From Bacteroidota bacterium (GTDB taxonomy: Bacteria > Bacteroidota > Bacteroidia > Chitinophagales > Chitinophagaceae): a stretch of 8,267 nucleotides of DNA. Below are positions 1 through 6,032 of this stretch, piece by piece (the first letter of the stretch is position 1; each line of letters starts with the position of its first letter). The notes beneath the pieces are model-generated. The model did not search any database and was not told the origin of the DNA. It saw only the letters and a program-made list of their open reading frames with translations. Both the position numbers and the translations under genes were made by a program. The DNA lies in NCBI GenBank assembly GCA_023423835.1, contig JAFAEW010000077.1, positions 1 through 8,267 on the forward strand. The letters are read 5' to 3'.

Positions 1-1
1 C

Positions 2-502
2 CTCGAACAGGCTAATGTTGTTAGCAGCATTTTGTACAATTATTACAATTTAAAAGGAAATGAAATCACTTACGAAAATCCGGATGATTTCATTATTCAC
101 AAGGTGATGCAGACAAAACGTGGCAATGCCTTTTCCAACGGGCTGTTGTATCTCATATTGGCAGAGCAGTTAAACATTCCCGTAAGGGCCATCAACATTC
201 CGCGGCAGTTTGTGCTCGCCTATTTTGGAAAGGGTTCCGATCCTGATGCCAGTCCCGATTATTCCAGATCAAAAATCAGCTTTTATGTAGATGCTGTTAG
301 CGGACAGCCATTCACGCACAACGATATGGACAATTATTTCAAGCGGATCATGGTGCCGCCTGTGCCCACATATTTCAAGCCTTTGAACAAAAAGCGGATC
401 ATACAGATGGTTTTGGAAGAACTGGCGAGATGTTTTGAACGCCCTGAGGTCATGTACAAACAAAAAGAATTGCTGCAACTTTCGGCCCTGCTCAACGATT
501 GA
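2..502 (+). CDS. SirB1/transglutaminase-like domain protein, 5' partial
   Basis: The frame is open from base 2 at the left edge, so the gene starts upstream and 166 codons plus the TGA are visible. A TTG at 32 could be read as a start, but it lies in the middle of a continuous domain (LEQANVVSSILYNYY upstream joins smoothly), so this is a truncated gene. The middle resembles the SirB1 N-terminal/transglutaminase-like fold: a KRGNAFSNGLLYLILAEQL helix sits where SirB1 proteins have a 'GNPISLSVLY..A' helix, then a hydrophobic strand (IPRQFVLAYF, bases 197-226), then FYVDAVSGQPF with a conserved Asp. The positions expected to carry the transglutaminase Cys and His hold Ser/Asn and Gln, so a catalytic role looks unlikely; a structural or binding role is inference. 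Family assignment is by pattern only. It converges on the membrane-protein gene at 511 with 8 bases between them. Confidence 0.6.
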   Translation, partial: LEQANVVSSILYNYYNLKGNEITYENPDDFIIHKVMQTKRGNAFSNGLLYLILAEQLNIPVRAINIPRQFVLAYFGKGSDPDASPDYSRSKISFYVDAVSGQPFTHNDMDNYFKRIMVPPVPTYFKPLNKKRIIQMVLEELARCFERPEVMYKQKELLQLSALLND

Positions 503-510
503 AACGAAAT

Positions 511-804
511 CTAAAAAAACAGCTTATACACAAGAGCCGGAATTGTGATAATCAGCGTCATCAAAAATATTCCCTTGGCTGTTTTTATCCGATTGGTATT
601 GGCGAAAAATGAAAATACCAACACATTTAAAATTAACGCAAGGCTGATTGCTGCCGTCAGGAATGTCTTGTTTTCAACCATTACAAACAGAAAGTATCCG
701 AATGGAGTTGAAGATGCCTTCCACAAATAAAAGGCAATTATGCCAATAAACGGAGCAAGCAGTCCAAGGAATATTCCCAGATAAAAATTATTCGCTTTTC
801 TCAA
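511..804 (-). CDS. small three-TM membrane protein, translationally coupled to surE
   Basis: This is a 97-residue hydrophobic protein of unrecognised function. Three membrane segments are visible, at about residues 8-28 (YLGIFLGLLAPFIGIIAFYL), 47-68 (FLTAAISLALILNVLVFSFF) and 77-95 (GIFLMTLIITIPALVYKLF), with a basic N-terminus and basic residues (NRIKTAKG) in the last loop. The only plausible start is a TTG (bases 802-804 read on the minus strand): the frame is closed by a stop at 814-816 and the first internal Met is about residue 42. The gene therefore starts 17 bases inside the end of surE, in another frame, with no Shine-Dalgarno, which suggests translational coupling. From memory, a small membrane protein often follows surE in Bacteroidota, sometimes before lpxB, but no lpxB is here. 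The coding reading is supported by the clear TM pattern; the function is unknown. Confidence 0.65.
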   Translation of the reverse strand: MRKANNFYLGIFLGLLAPFIGIIAFYLWKASSTPFGYFLFVMVENKTFLTAAISLALILNVLVFSFFANTNRIKTAKGIFLMTLIITIPALVYKLFF

Positions 805-1591
805 CGGTTTCGTTTAAAACGTGTTCAAGTTTATCTTTCAGCTTATAATTGGTAAGGTCAAAGTGCACCGGAACCACGCTCACATAATTGTTTTCTAATG
901 CCCATACATCGGTGTCGGTTCCCTTATCAAAATTTACAAACGCACCGGTAAGCCAATAATATTTCCGGCCGGTTGGATCGAGCCTTTCATCAAACTCTTC
1001 GCGATATTTTGCATAGGCCTGTTTGCAAACTTTAATGCCTGCTATCAGGCTCTCATCCACGGCGGGAATATTTACATTCAAACACAAATGTTTGTCGTAA
1101 TGCCGGCCCAATAAGTGTTCAACTATGATATGAACGTATTTTTTTGCTCCGGTGAAATCTGCTTCGATACTGTAATCAAGCAAGCTGAAACCGATGCTGG
1201 GAATGCTTTCTATCGATGCCTCGAGGGCCGCACTCATCGTTCCGGAATAAATAACATTAATACTGTGATTGGCGCCGTGGTTTATGCCGCTCAGACAGAT
1301 GGTTGGTTTTTGATGCAAAACCTTATCCACTGCAAGTTTTACGCAGTCAACCGGTGTACCGCTACACTGATAGGCCTCAATTTCATCAAAGAGGTTTACA
1401 GGAGTGAGCCTCAGTGGTTGTCCGATGGTTATTGCGTGGCCCATTCCGCTTTGCGGCTTATCGGGAGCCACTACTACCACTGTACCCAGATCTTTTACTG
1501 CTTCAACTAATGCTTTAATGCCCGGCGCTGCTATACCATCATCATTTGTCACTAATATAATAGGCCTGTCTTTAGAATCCTTTTTTGCCAT
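788..1591 (-). CDS. surE: 5'/3'-nucleotidase SurE
   Basis: SurE is a divalent-metal-dependent cytoplasmic phosphatase that dephosphorylates nucleoside 5'- and 3'-monophosphates; in E. coli it is linked to stationary-phase survival. All family marks are visible in this 267-residue protein: the N-terminal LVTNDDG motif with metal ligands Asp17 and Asp18, PDKPQSGMGHAIT with Ser48, QCSGTPVDCVKLA at about 75-87, and LSGINHGANHSINVIYSGT with Asn104 as the remaining metal ligand. The length is normal for the family (about 250-270 residues). The ATG at 1589-1591 places the first motif at residue 13, as expected. It is divergent from pfkA and heads a minus-strand pair with the membrane protein at 511-804, which overlaps its last codons. 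A candidate -7 box lies only a few bases upstream of the ATG, so the leader may be extremely short. No unusual residues are seen. Confidence 0.95.
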   Translation of the reverse strand: MAKKDSKDRPIILVTNDDGIAAPGIKALVEAVKDLGTVVVVAPDKPQSGMGHAITIGQPLRLTPVNLFDEIEAYQCSGTPVDCVKLAVDKVLHQKPTICLSGINHGANHSINVIYSGTMSAALEASIESIPSIGFSLLDYSIEADFTGAKKYVHIIVEHLLGRHYDKHLCLNVNIPAVDESLIAGIKVCKQAYAKYREEFDERLDPTGRKYYWLTGAFVNFDKGTDTDVWALENNYVSVVPVHFDLTNYKLKDKLEHVLNETVEKSE

Positions 1592-1595
1592 TGGT

Positions 1596-1602
1596 GCAAG
1601 AT
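1596..1602 (-). promoter_or_regulatory. candidate -7 box for surE (TATCTTG)
   Basis: Read on the minus strand, TATCTTG resembles the Bacteroidota -7 element TAnnTTTG, one base short. It ends 4 bases before the surE ATG, which would give a leaderless or near-leaderless mRNA. No good -33 TTG is seen at the usual distance, so this is weak. Confidence 0.3.
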
Positions 1603-1657
1603 AAATATTTTCACAGGATTTAATTTTTCGACGGTATTTAAAAAAATAACAATTTTA

Positions 1658-1680
1658 AATCCATCGATTTTTTATGGATT
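1658..1680. repeat. inverted repeat AATCCAT-N9-ATGGATT
   Basis: A perfect 7-bp inverted repeat with a 9-base spacer (CGATTTTTT) lies in the middle of the surE/pfkA divergent gap. It is followed directly by the 8-bp palindrome GCAATTGC (1681-1688). It could be an operator for either gene or a small RNA hairpin; at this AT content chance is also possible. Confidence 0.3.
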
Positions 1681-1732
1681 GCAATTGCGGAACTAACCGT
1701 TGAAAAATAGAAAATCTTAAAGCGCAAATGCG

Positions 1733-1740
1733 TACTTTCG
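1733..1740 (+). promoter_or_regulatory. candidate -7 box for pfkA (TACTTTCG)
   Basis: TACTTTCG differs at one position from the Bacteroidota -7 consensus TAnnTTTG and is followed by TAGC. Initiation would fall near 1746, giving a leader of about 60 bases before the pfkA ATG. A TTG at 1700-1702 is too distant (30 bases) to be a standard -33 element, so the call rests on the -7 box and its position alone. Confidence 0.4.
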
Positions 1741-1767
1741 TAGCTTATAAAGTTCGAAAGAGCAGGT

Positions 1768-1785
1768 TTTATCAAAAGTGATAAA
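1768..1785 (+). promoter_or_regulatory. hairpin in the pfkA leader (TTTATCA-AAAG-TGATAAA)
   Basis: A perfect 7-bp inverted repeat with a 4-base loop ends 21 bases before the pfkA ATG, inside the predicted 5' leader. No T tract follows, so it is not a terminator. It could be an operator for a dimeric regulator or an mRNA element affecting translation; neither can be decided from sequence. Confidence 0.35.
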
Positions 1786-1806
1786 CAATTTCTATTCAAT
1801 TCAATA

Positions 1807-2790
1807 ATGGCGAATAAAGTAACAAAGATAGGCGTACTCACTTCCGGCGGAGATTCTCCCGGCATGAATGCAGCGATAAGAGCAGTGGTAAGAACCGGAA
1901 TTTATTATGGAATGGATGTTTTCGGAATTTACAAAGGTTACAACGGGATGATTGAAAACGATATCGTTCAGATGAGTTCCCGTTCGGTCGCCAATATTAT
2001 TCAACGCGGCGGCACGATCTTAAAAACAGCGCGAAGTAAAGAGTTTTACAGTGAGGAAGGCCGCGAACTTGCCTATAAGCGTTTATGTGAGAAGGGAATC
2101 AACGGGCTCGTGGTTATCGGAGGAGATGGCAGCTTTACCGGCGCCTATAAACTGAGCCGCGAATACGATCTTCCATGCGTGGGAATTCCCGGCACAATCG
2201 ACAAGGATCTTTACGGAACTGATTTTACCATAGGATTTGATACAGCCGTGAATACCGCGGTTACCTGTATCGACAAGATAAGAGATACCGCCGATGCACA
2301 CGACCGCTTATTTGTAGTGGAAGTCATGGGCAGACATGCCGGATACATTGCGCTCCACAGCGGCATCGCAACGGGAGCGGAAAATATCCTCATTCCCGAA
2401 GACAACAGTACGATTGAAGAAGTGATCTGTTCACTTACAGAAAAACAAAAAAGAAAGAAACTGGTAAACCTCGTTGTAGTGGCGGAAGGACACAGTTCGG
2501 GCGGAGCAGCGGGCGTTTCAAAAATCATCAAGGAAGAACTGCCGAATCTCGATGTCAGGGTTACAATCCTCGGGCATATTCAAAGAGGTGGATCTCCAAC
2601 CTGTATCGATCGCGTCATTGCGAGCCGCATGGGTTATCACGCAGTTGAAGCTTTAATGGAGGGCAGACACAATGTGATGGTGGGCATTCTCAATAACGCC
2701 ATTCATTACACGCCACTGGAAGTAGCGATTCGGGAAAAGCAAAACATAAGTGAGGACTGGCTAAAAATTGTAAAGATTCTTGCCAGTTAA
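1807..2790 (+). CDS. pfkA: ATP-dependent 6-phosphofructokinase
   Basis: This cytoplasmic enzyme phosphorylates fructose-6-phosphate to fructose-1,6-bisphosphate, the committed step of glycolysis. The 327-residue length matches bacterial PfkA (E. coli about 320). Visible in order: GVLTSGGDSPGMNAAIRAVVR (9-29); ILKTARS (71-77), where Arg76 corresponds to ATP-binding Arg72; VIGGDGS (103-109); PGTIDKD (128-134) with catalytic base Asp132; MGRHAG (174-179); and GHIQRGGSP near residue 257. Gly108 and Gly129 are the glycines typical of ATP rather than pyrophosphate use. Arg25, Arg29, Arg59, Arg159 and Arg167 align with E. coli effector- or substrate-site arginines 21, 25, 54, 154 and 162, so allosteric control by ADP/PEP is plausible. 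Lys133 replaces the usual Asn after the catalytic Asp. There is no Shine-Dalgarno before the ATG. The gene leads the pfkA-pyk-GH20 series and is 51 bases from pyk. Confidence 0.96.
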   Translation: MANKVTKIGVLTSGGDSPGMNAAIRAVVRTGIYYGMDVFGIYKGYNGMIENDIVQMSSRSVANIIQRGGTILKTARSKEFYSEEGRELAYKRLCEKGINGLVVIGGDGSFTGAYKLSREYDLPCVGIPGTIDKDLYGTDFTIGFDTAVNTAVTCIDKIRDTADAHDRLFVVEVMGRHAGYIALHSGIATGAENILIPEDNSTIEEVICSLTEKQKRKKLVNLVVVAEGHSSGGAAGVSKIIKEELPNLDVRVTILGHIQRGGSPTCIDRVIASRMGYHAVEALMEGRHNVMVGILNNAIHYTPLEVAIREKQNISEDWLKIVKILAS

Positions 2791-2841
2791 TCTTATATTG
2801 AAGTTAGCAGAAGAATAATATTATCAGATTAAACAGATTTA

Positions 2842-4335
2842 ATGAAAGAAAAGGTTATTAAATACCTGCACAGGGAAATGGACAAACAGGCAGGTATTCA
2901 ACATGCTTTCCATAAGACAAAAATTGTAGCCACCGTAGGTCCTTCGAGTGATACATTTGAAAAGTTACTTGAGTTGGTACGTGCCGGAGTAAATGTTTTC
3001 CGGTTAAATTTTTCTCATGGAACGAATGAAGACAAGGCAAAGATTATCGAAAATATCCGTTTGATTAATCAGAAGGAACCTTATAATATTTGTATCCTTG
3101 CCGATCTGCAAGGCCCGAAGTTACGGGTTGGCGAAATTGAAAACGGTTCGCTCAATCTGCAATACGGTGATATTCTCACCTTCACTTCCCGCGAAAAGGT
3201 AGTGGGCACAAAGGAGCGGATCTACGTATCTTACCCGCGTTTGCATGAAGACGTGAAAGTGGGAGATAAAATCCTGATCGACGACGGAAAAATTGAGGTG
3301 GTTGTAATTGAAATTACTCCTGAAGGCGACGTGAAGGTGGCGGTAACTTATGGCGGCATCTTATTGCCGAAAAAGGGCGTAAATCTTCCTGATACCAATA
3401 TCTCGCTTCCCTCCATGACGGAAAAAGATATTAAGGATCTCGAATTTATCATCTCTAAAAACGTTGACTGGGTGGCGCTTTCCTTCGTTCGGAATGTTCA
3501 GGATATTACCGACCTTAAGAAGAGAATCAAAGCCAAAAACAGCAGCATCAAGGTGATCGCAAAAATTGAGATGCCGTCGGCTTTGAAGGATCTCAGAAAT
3601 ATTGTGCTTGAATCGGATGGTGTGATGGTGGCCAGAGGAGATCTCGGCGTTGAGTTGCCGGTAGAAAAAGTTCCGATGGCACAAAAGGACATCATCAGAA
3701 AATGTATTCACCGCGCAAAACCCGTCATCGTTGCCACACAGATGATGGAAAGTATGATTGAAAATATCAAACCCAACAGAAGCGAAATCACCGATGTGGC
3801 CAACGCGGTGCTCGAAGGCGCCGATGCGGTAATGCTCAGTGCGGAAACCGCTACGGGAAAACATCCGACCCTCGTTGTGGAAACGATGAGAAAGATTATT
3901 CTCGAAGTTGAAAAAACAGAGTATCGCTACAACCGTGAAGAAGACCTGAAACCCTTACCACAGTCGCCCTCATTCTTAAGTGATGCCATCTGTTACAATG
4001 CCTGCAAAATTGCCCGCGATGTTAACGCCGATGCTCTCGTGGGAATGACGCAAAGCGGTTATACAGGCTTTGTTTTAAGTACTTATCGTCCGAAAGCGCC
4101 TCTGTACGTTTTCACAAAAGTGCGGACGCTGGTGAACCAGCTAAGCCTTAGCTGGGGAGTGCGGGCATTTTTTTACGATGAAGAAGAAAGCGTTGATACG
4201 ATCATTGGGGATCAGATAGATATTTTAAAAGAAAGAGGATTCTTGAAAAAAGGCGATATCCTCGTGAGCACGGGAAGTACACCGGTACATCTGCATCTTC
4301 CGACAAACATGATTAAAATTACCAAAGTAGAATAA
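2842..4335 (+). CDS. pyk: pyruvate kinase, K-type (predicted potassium-independent)
   Basis: This enzyme transfers phosphate from PEP to ADP, forming pyruvate and ATP at the last step of glycolysis. The 497-residue chain shows KTKIVATVGPSS (25-36), VFRLNFSHG (52-60) with Arg54, Asn56 and Ser58 for phosphate and cation binding, VIAKIE with catalytic Lys241 and Mg ligand Glu243, MVARGDLGVELP with Asp267, then the long ATQMMESM and SAETATGKHP active-site segments. The C-terminal domain is of ordinary size, with no PEP-utiliser extension. In ADLQGPKLR, Lys93 sits where potassium-dependent enzymes have Glu (DTKGPEIR), so monovalent-cation independence is predicted, as in E. coli PykA. About 24 residues precede the conserved core; Met13 (base 2878) is an alternative start giving a more usual N-terminus. 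The 51-base gap after pfkA shows no terminator, so co-transcription is likely. The stop is 15 bases before the hexosaminidase start. Confidence 0.96.
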   Translation: MKEKVIKYLHREMDKQAGIQHAFHKTKIVATVGPSSDTFEKLLELVRAGVNVFRLNFSHGTNEDKAKIIENIRLINQKEPYNICILADLQGPKLRVGEIENGSLNLQYGDILTFTSREKVVGTKERIYVSYPRLHEDVKVGDKILIDDGKIEVVVIEITPEGDVKVAVTYGGILLPKKGVNLPDTNISLPSMTEKDIKDLEFIISKNVDWVALSFVRNVQDITDLKKRIKAKNSSIKVIAKIEMPSALKDLRNIVLESDGVMVARGDLGVELPVEKVPMAQKDIIRKCIHRAKPVIVATQMMESMIENIKPNRSEITDVANAVLEGADAVMLSAETATGKHPTLVVETMRKIILEVEKTEYRYNREEDLKPLPQSPSFLSDAICYNACKIARDVNADALVGMTQSGYTGFVLSTYRPKAPLYVFTKVRTLVNQLSLSWGVRAFFYDEEESVDTIIGDQIDILKERGFLKKGDILVSTGSTPVHLHLPTNMIKITKVE

Positions 4336-4350
4336 TCTAAAGACTGTAAT

Positions 4351-5982
4351 ATGAAGAAGCTATTTCTGTCGCTGCTGCTGACCGTCCTTGTCGTTGCCAT
4401 TCAGGCACAGGAAATTAACCTGGTGCCGCAACCGGTTTCGCTGACGCAGGGGACGGGCGTATTTAAACTCGACAAAGCCACCTCGTTTCAATTTGATAAT
4501 TCCGGACTGCAGAAATCCGTTGATTTTTTTAATCATTATTTGAGTGAATACTACGGGATGAATTTGGCTTCCAATAAAAAATCCGGCGGCACTTCCATCC
4601 GGCTTACAATGGAGCCGAAGGAAAAAGCAATTACCGGTAGTTACGAGATGTCGGTTTCTCCAAACAAAATCGAGATTACGGCCAACGATGAGGAAGGCGT
4701 TTTTTATGCCATTCAAACACTCATTCAATTGTTGCCGGTTGACCGTGCTGCCACATTAGAAATTCCGCAGGTTAAAATCATTGATTCTCCGAGATTTGCC
4801 TATCGGGGATTGATGCTCGATTGTAGCCGTCATTTCTTCTCCACAGACTTCATCAAGCGATATATTGATTTCATTGCGATGAGTAAGATGAATACCTTTC
4901 ATTGGCATCTGACCGATGACCAGGGCTGGCGAATTGAGATAAAAAAATATCCGCGTCTCACAGAAATCGGTGGCTGCAGAAACGGAACGATTACCGGCCG
5001 CTATCCGGGCAATGGAAATACAAACGAAAAATATTGCGGATATTATACACAGGATCAGGTAAAGGAAATCGTGCAGTATGCGGCCGATCGCTACATCACC
5101 GTCATTCCGGAGATCGAGATGCCCGGCCATGCATCTGCGGCGATTGCAGCTTATCCTCAATTGAGTTGCTTTCCAGGTCAGGCTACGGAAGTGAAACCCA
5201 AGATCACCTGGGCGGGTCCCGACACCGGAAAGCAGGTACAACAGGCGTGGGGCGTATTTCCCGACATCTTCTGTCCGTCCGATTATACCTTTAATTTTCT
5301 TAAAGACGTACTCGATGAAGTGATGGCACTTTTCCCATCCACCTATATTCACATCGGCGGGGATGAGGCGCCGAAAGATTACTGGAAGAAATCAGAATTT
5401 TGTCAGCAATTGATCAAAGAAAAAGGGTTAAAAGATGAACATGAATTGCAAAGCTATTTTGTTCAGACGATAGAGAAATATTTAAACAGCAAGGGCAGAA
5501 AGATCATCGGTTGGGATGAGATTCTTGAAGGCGGCCTTGCTCCAAATGCTACCGTGATGAGCTGGAGAGGTGAGCAGGGAGGAATTGAAGCCGCCCAACA
5601 ACACCATGATGTCATCATGACGCCCACCACCTATGTCTATTTCGACTATGCGCAGTCAAAGAATGAAGACAGCCTCACGATTGGCGGTTATATTCCGGTA
5701 GAAAAAGTTTATAACTACAATCCCTTGCCGGCGCAGTTGACCGCGGAAGAACACGGCTTTATTATGGGAGCGCAGGCAAATGTTTGGACAGAATATATGA
5801 AAACACCTTCCAAAGTTGAGTACATGATTTTTCCGCGATTGGCCGCTCTAAGCGAGGTGCTTTGGACTCCCCTGGAAAAAAAGGATTGGGAGGGTTTTAA
5901 AAAACGCCTTCCCGCAGTTGAGAAACGCTATCAGCTCTGGAATGTAAACTTCAATAAAAAAGGAATCGATAACGGAGAATAA
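4351..5982 (+). CDS. secreted GH20 beta-N-acetylhexosaminidase
   Basis: This enzyme removes terminal non-reducing GlcNAc/GalNAc from glycans or chitooligosaccharides by substrate-assisted catalysis. Residues 1-19 form a typical signal peptide (MKKLFLSLLLTVLVVAIQA, likely cut before Gln20; no lipobox Cys), so it acts in the periplasm or outside the cell. A GH20b-like N-terminal domain (about 22-145) precedes the TIM barrel. The barrel shows YRGLMLDCSRHF with substrate-binding Arg152, FHWHLTDDQGWR (183-194), PEIEMPGH with His260, YIHIGGDEAPK with the catalytic pair Asp338-Glu339, and MSWRGEQGG. At 543 residues it ends soon after the barrel and lacks the extra C-terminal module of many longer Bacteroidota GH20 proteins. 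It begins 15 bases after pyk and is followed by a strong terminator, so it is probably the last gene of the pfkA-pyk transcript. Exact substrate (chitin fragments, murein, host or plant glycans) is unknown. Confidence 0.94.
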   Translation: MKKLFLSLLLTVLVVAIQAQEINLVPQPVSLTQGTGVFKLDKATSFQFDNSGLQKSVDFFNHYLSEYYGMNLASNKKSGGTSIRLTMEPKEKAITGSYEMSVSPNKIEITANDEEGVFYAIQTLIQLLPVDRAATLEIPQVKIIDSPRFAYRGLMLDCSRHFFSTDFIKRYIDFIAMSKMNTFHWHLTDDQGWRIEIKKYPRLTEIGGCRNGTITGRYPGNGNTNEKYCGYYTQDQVKEIVQYAADRYITVIPEIEMPGHASAAIAAYPQLSCFPGQATEVKPKITWAGPDTGKQVQQAWGVFPDIFCPSDYTFNFLKDVLDEVMALFPSTYIHIGGDEAPKDYWKKSEFCQQLIKEKGLKDEHELQSYFVQTIEKYLNSKGRKIIGWDEILEGGLAPNATVMSWRGEQGGIEAAQQHHDVIMTPTTYVYFDYAQSKNEDSLTIGGYIPVEKVYNYNPLPAQLTAEEHGFIMGAQANVWTEYMKTPSKVEYMIFPRLAALSEVLWTPLEKKDWEGFKKRLPAVEKRYQLWNVNFNKKGIDNGE

Positions 5983-6003
5983 TACTTTGATTTTACCGAA
6001 ATG

Positions 6004-6032
6004 AAAAAGTCGCATTCACAGCGACTTTTTTT
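6004..6032. terminator. bidirectional intrinsic terminator
   Basis: AAAAAGTCGC (6004-6013) pairs perfectly with GCGACTTTTT (6021-6030) around a 7-base loop, giving a 10-bp stem with a run of seven T on the + strand (6026-6032) and five A on the other side, which read as T on the minus strand. It lies 21 bases past the hexosaminidase stop and touches the stop codon of the converging DUF1345 gene (6031-6033), so it can serve both. Confidence 0.85.

Noticed and set aside
32..502. Complete gene starting at the TTG at base 32
   Set aside because: The frame stays open to base 2 and the residues before the TTG continue the domain, so the gene is cut by the window edge.
503..520. Intrinsic terminator between the SirB1-like gene and the small membrane-protein gene
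   Set aside because: There is an A run (513-519) but no GC-rich inverted repeat beside it on either strand.
2815..2824. Palindrome ATAATATTAT between pfkA and pyk as a terminator or operator
   Set aside because: It is pure A/T with no loop, GC stem or T tract, so it is not a terminator and is likely chance.
2825..2841. Short CAGATT direct repeat before pyk
   Set aside because: Two 6-base copies in AT-rich sequence are too little evidence for a regulatory repeat.
3361..3864. Long minus-strand open frame (167 codons) opposite pyk
   Set aside because: It lies wholly inside the strongly supported pyruvate kinase gene, has no recognisable domain, and is rich in His/Phe/Arg as expected of an antisense shadow.
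4756..5352. Long minus-strand open frame (198 codons) opposite the GH20 gene
   Set aside because: It mirrors the conserved GH20 coding sequence and shows no family motif or coherent structure.
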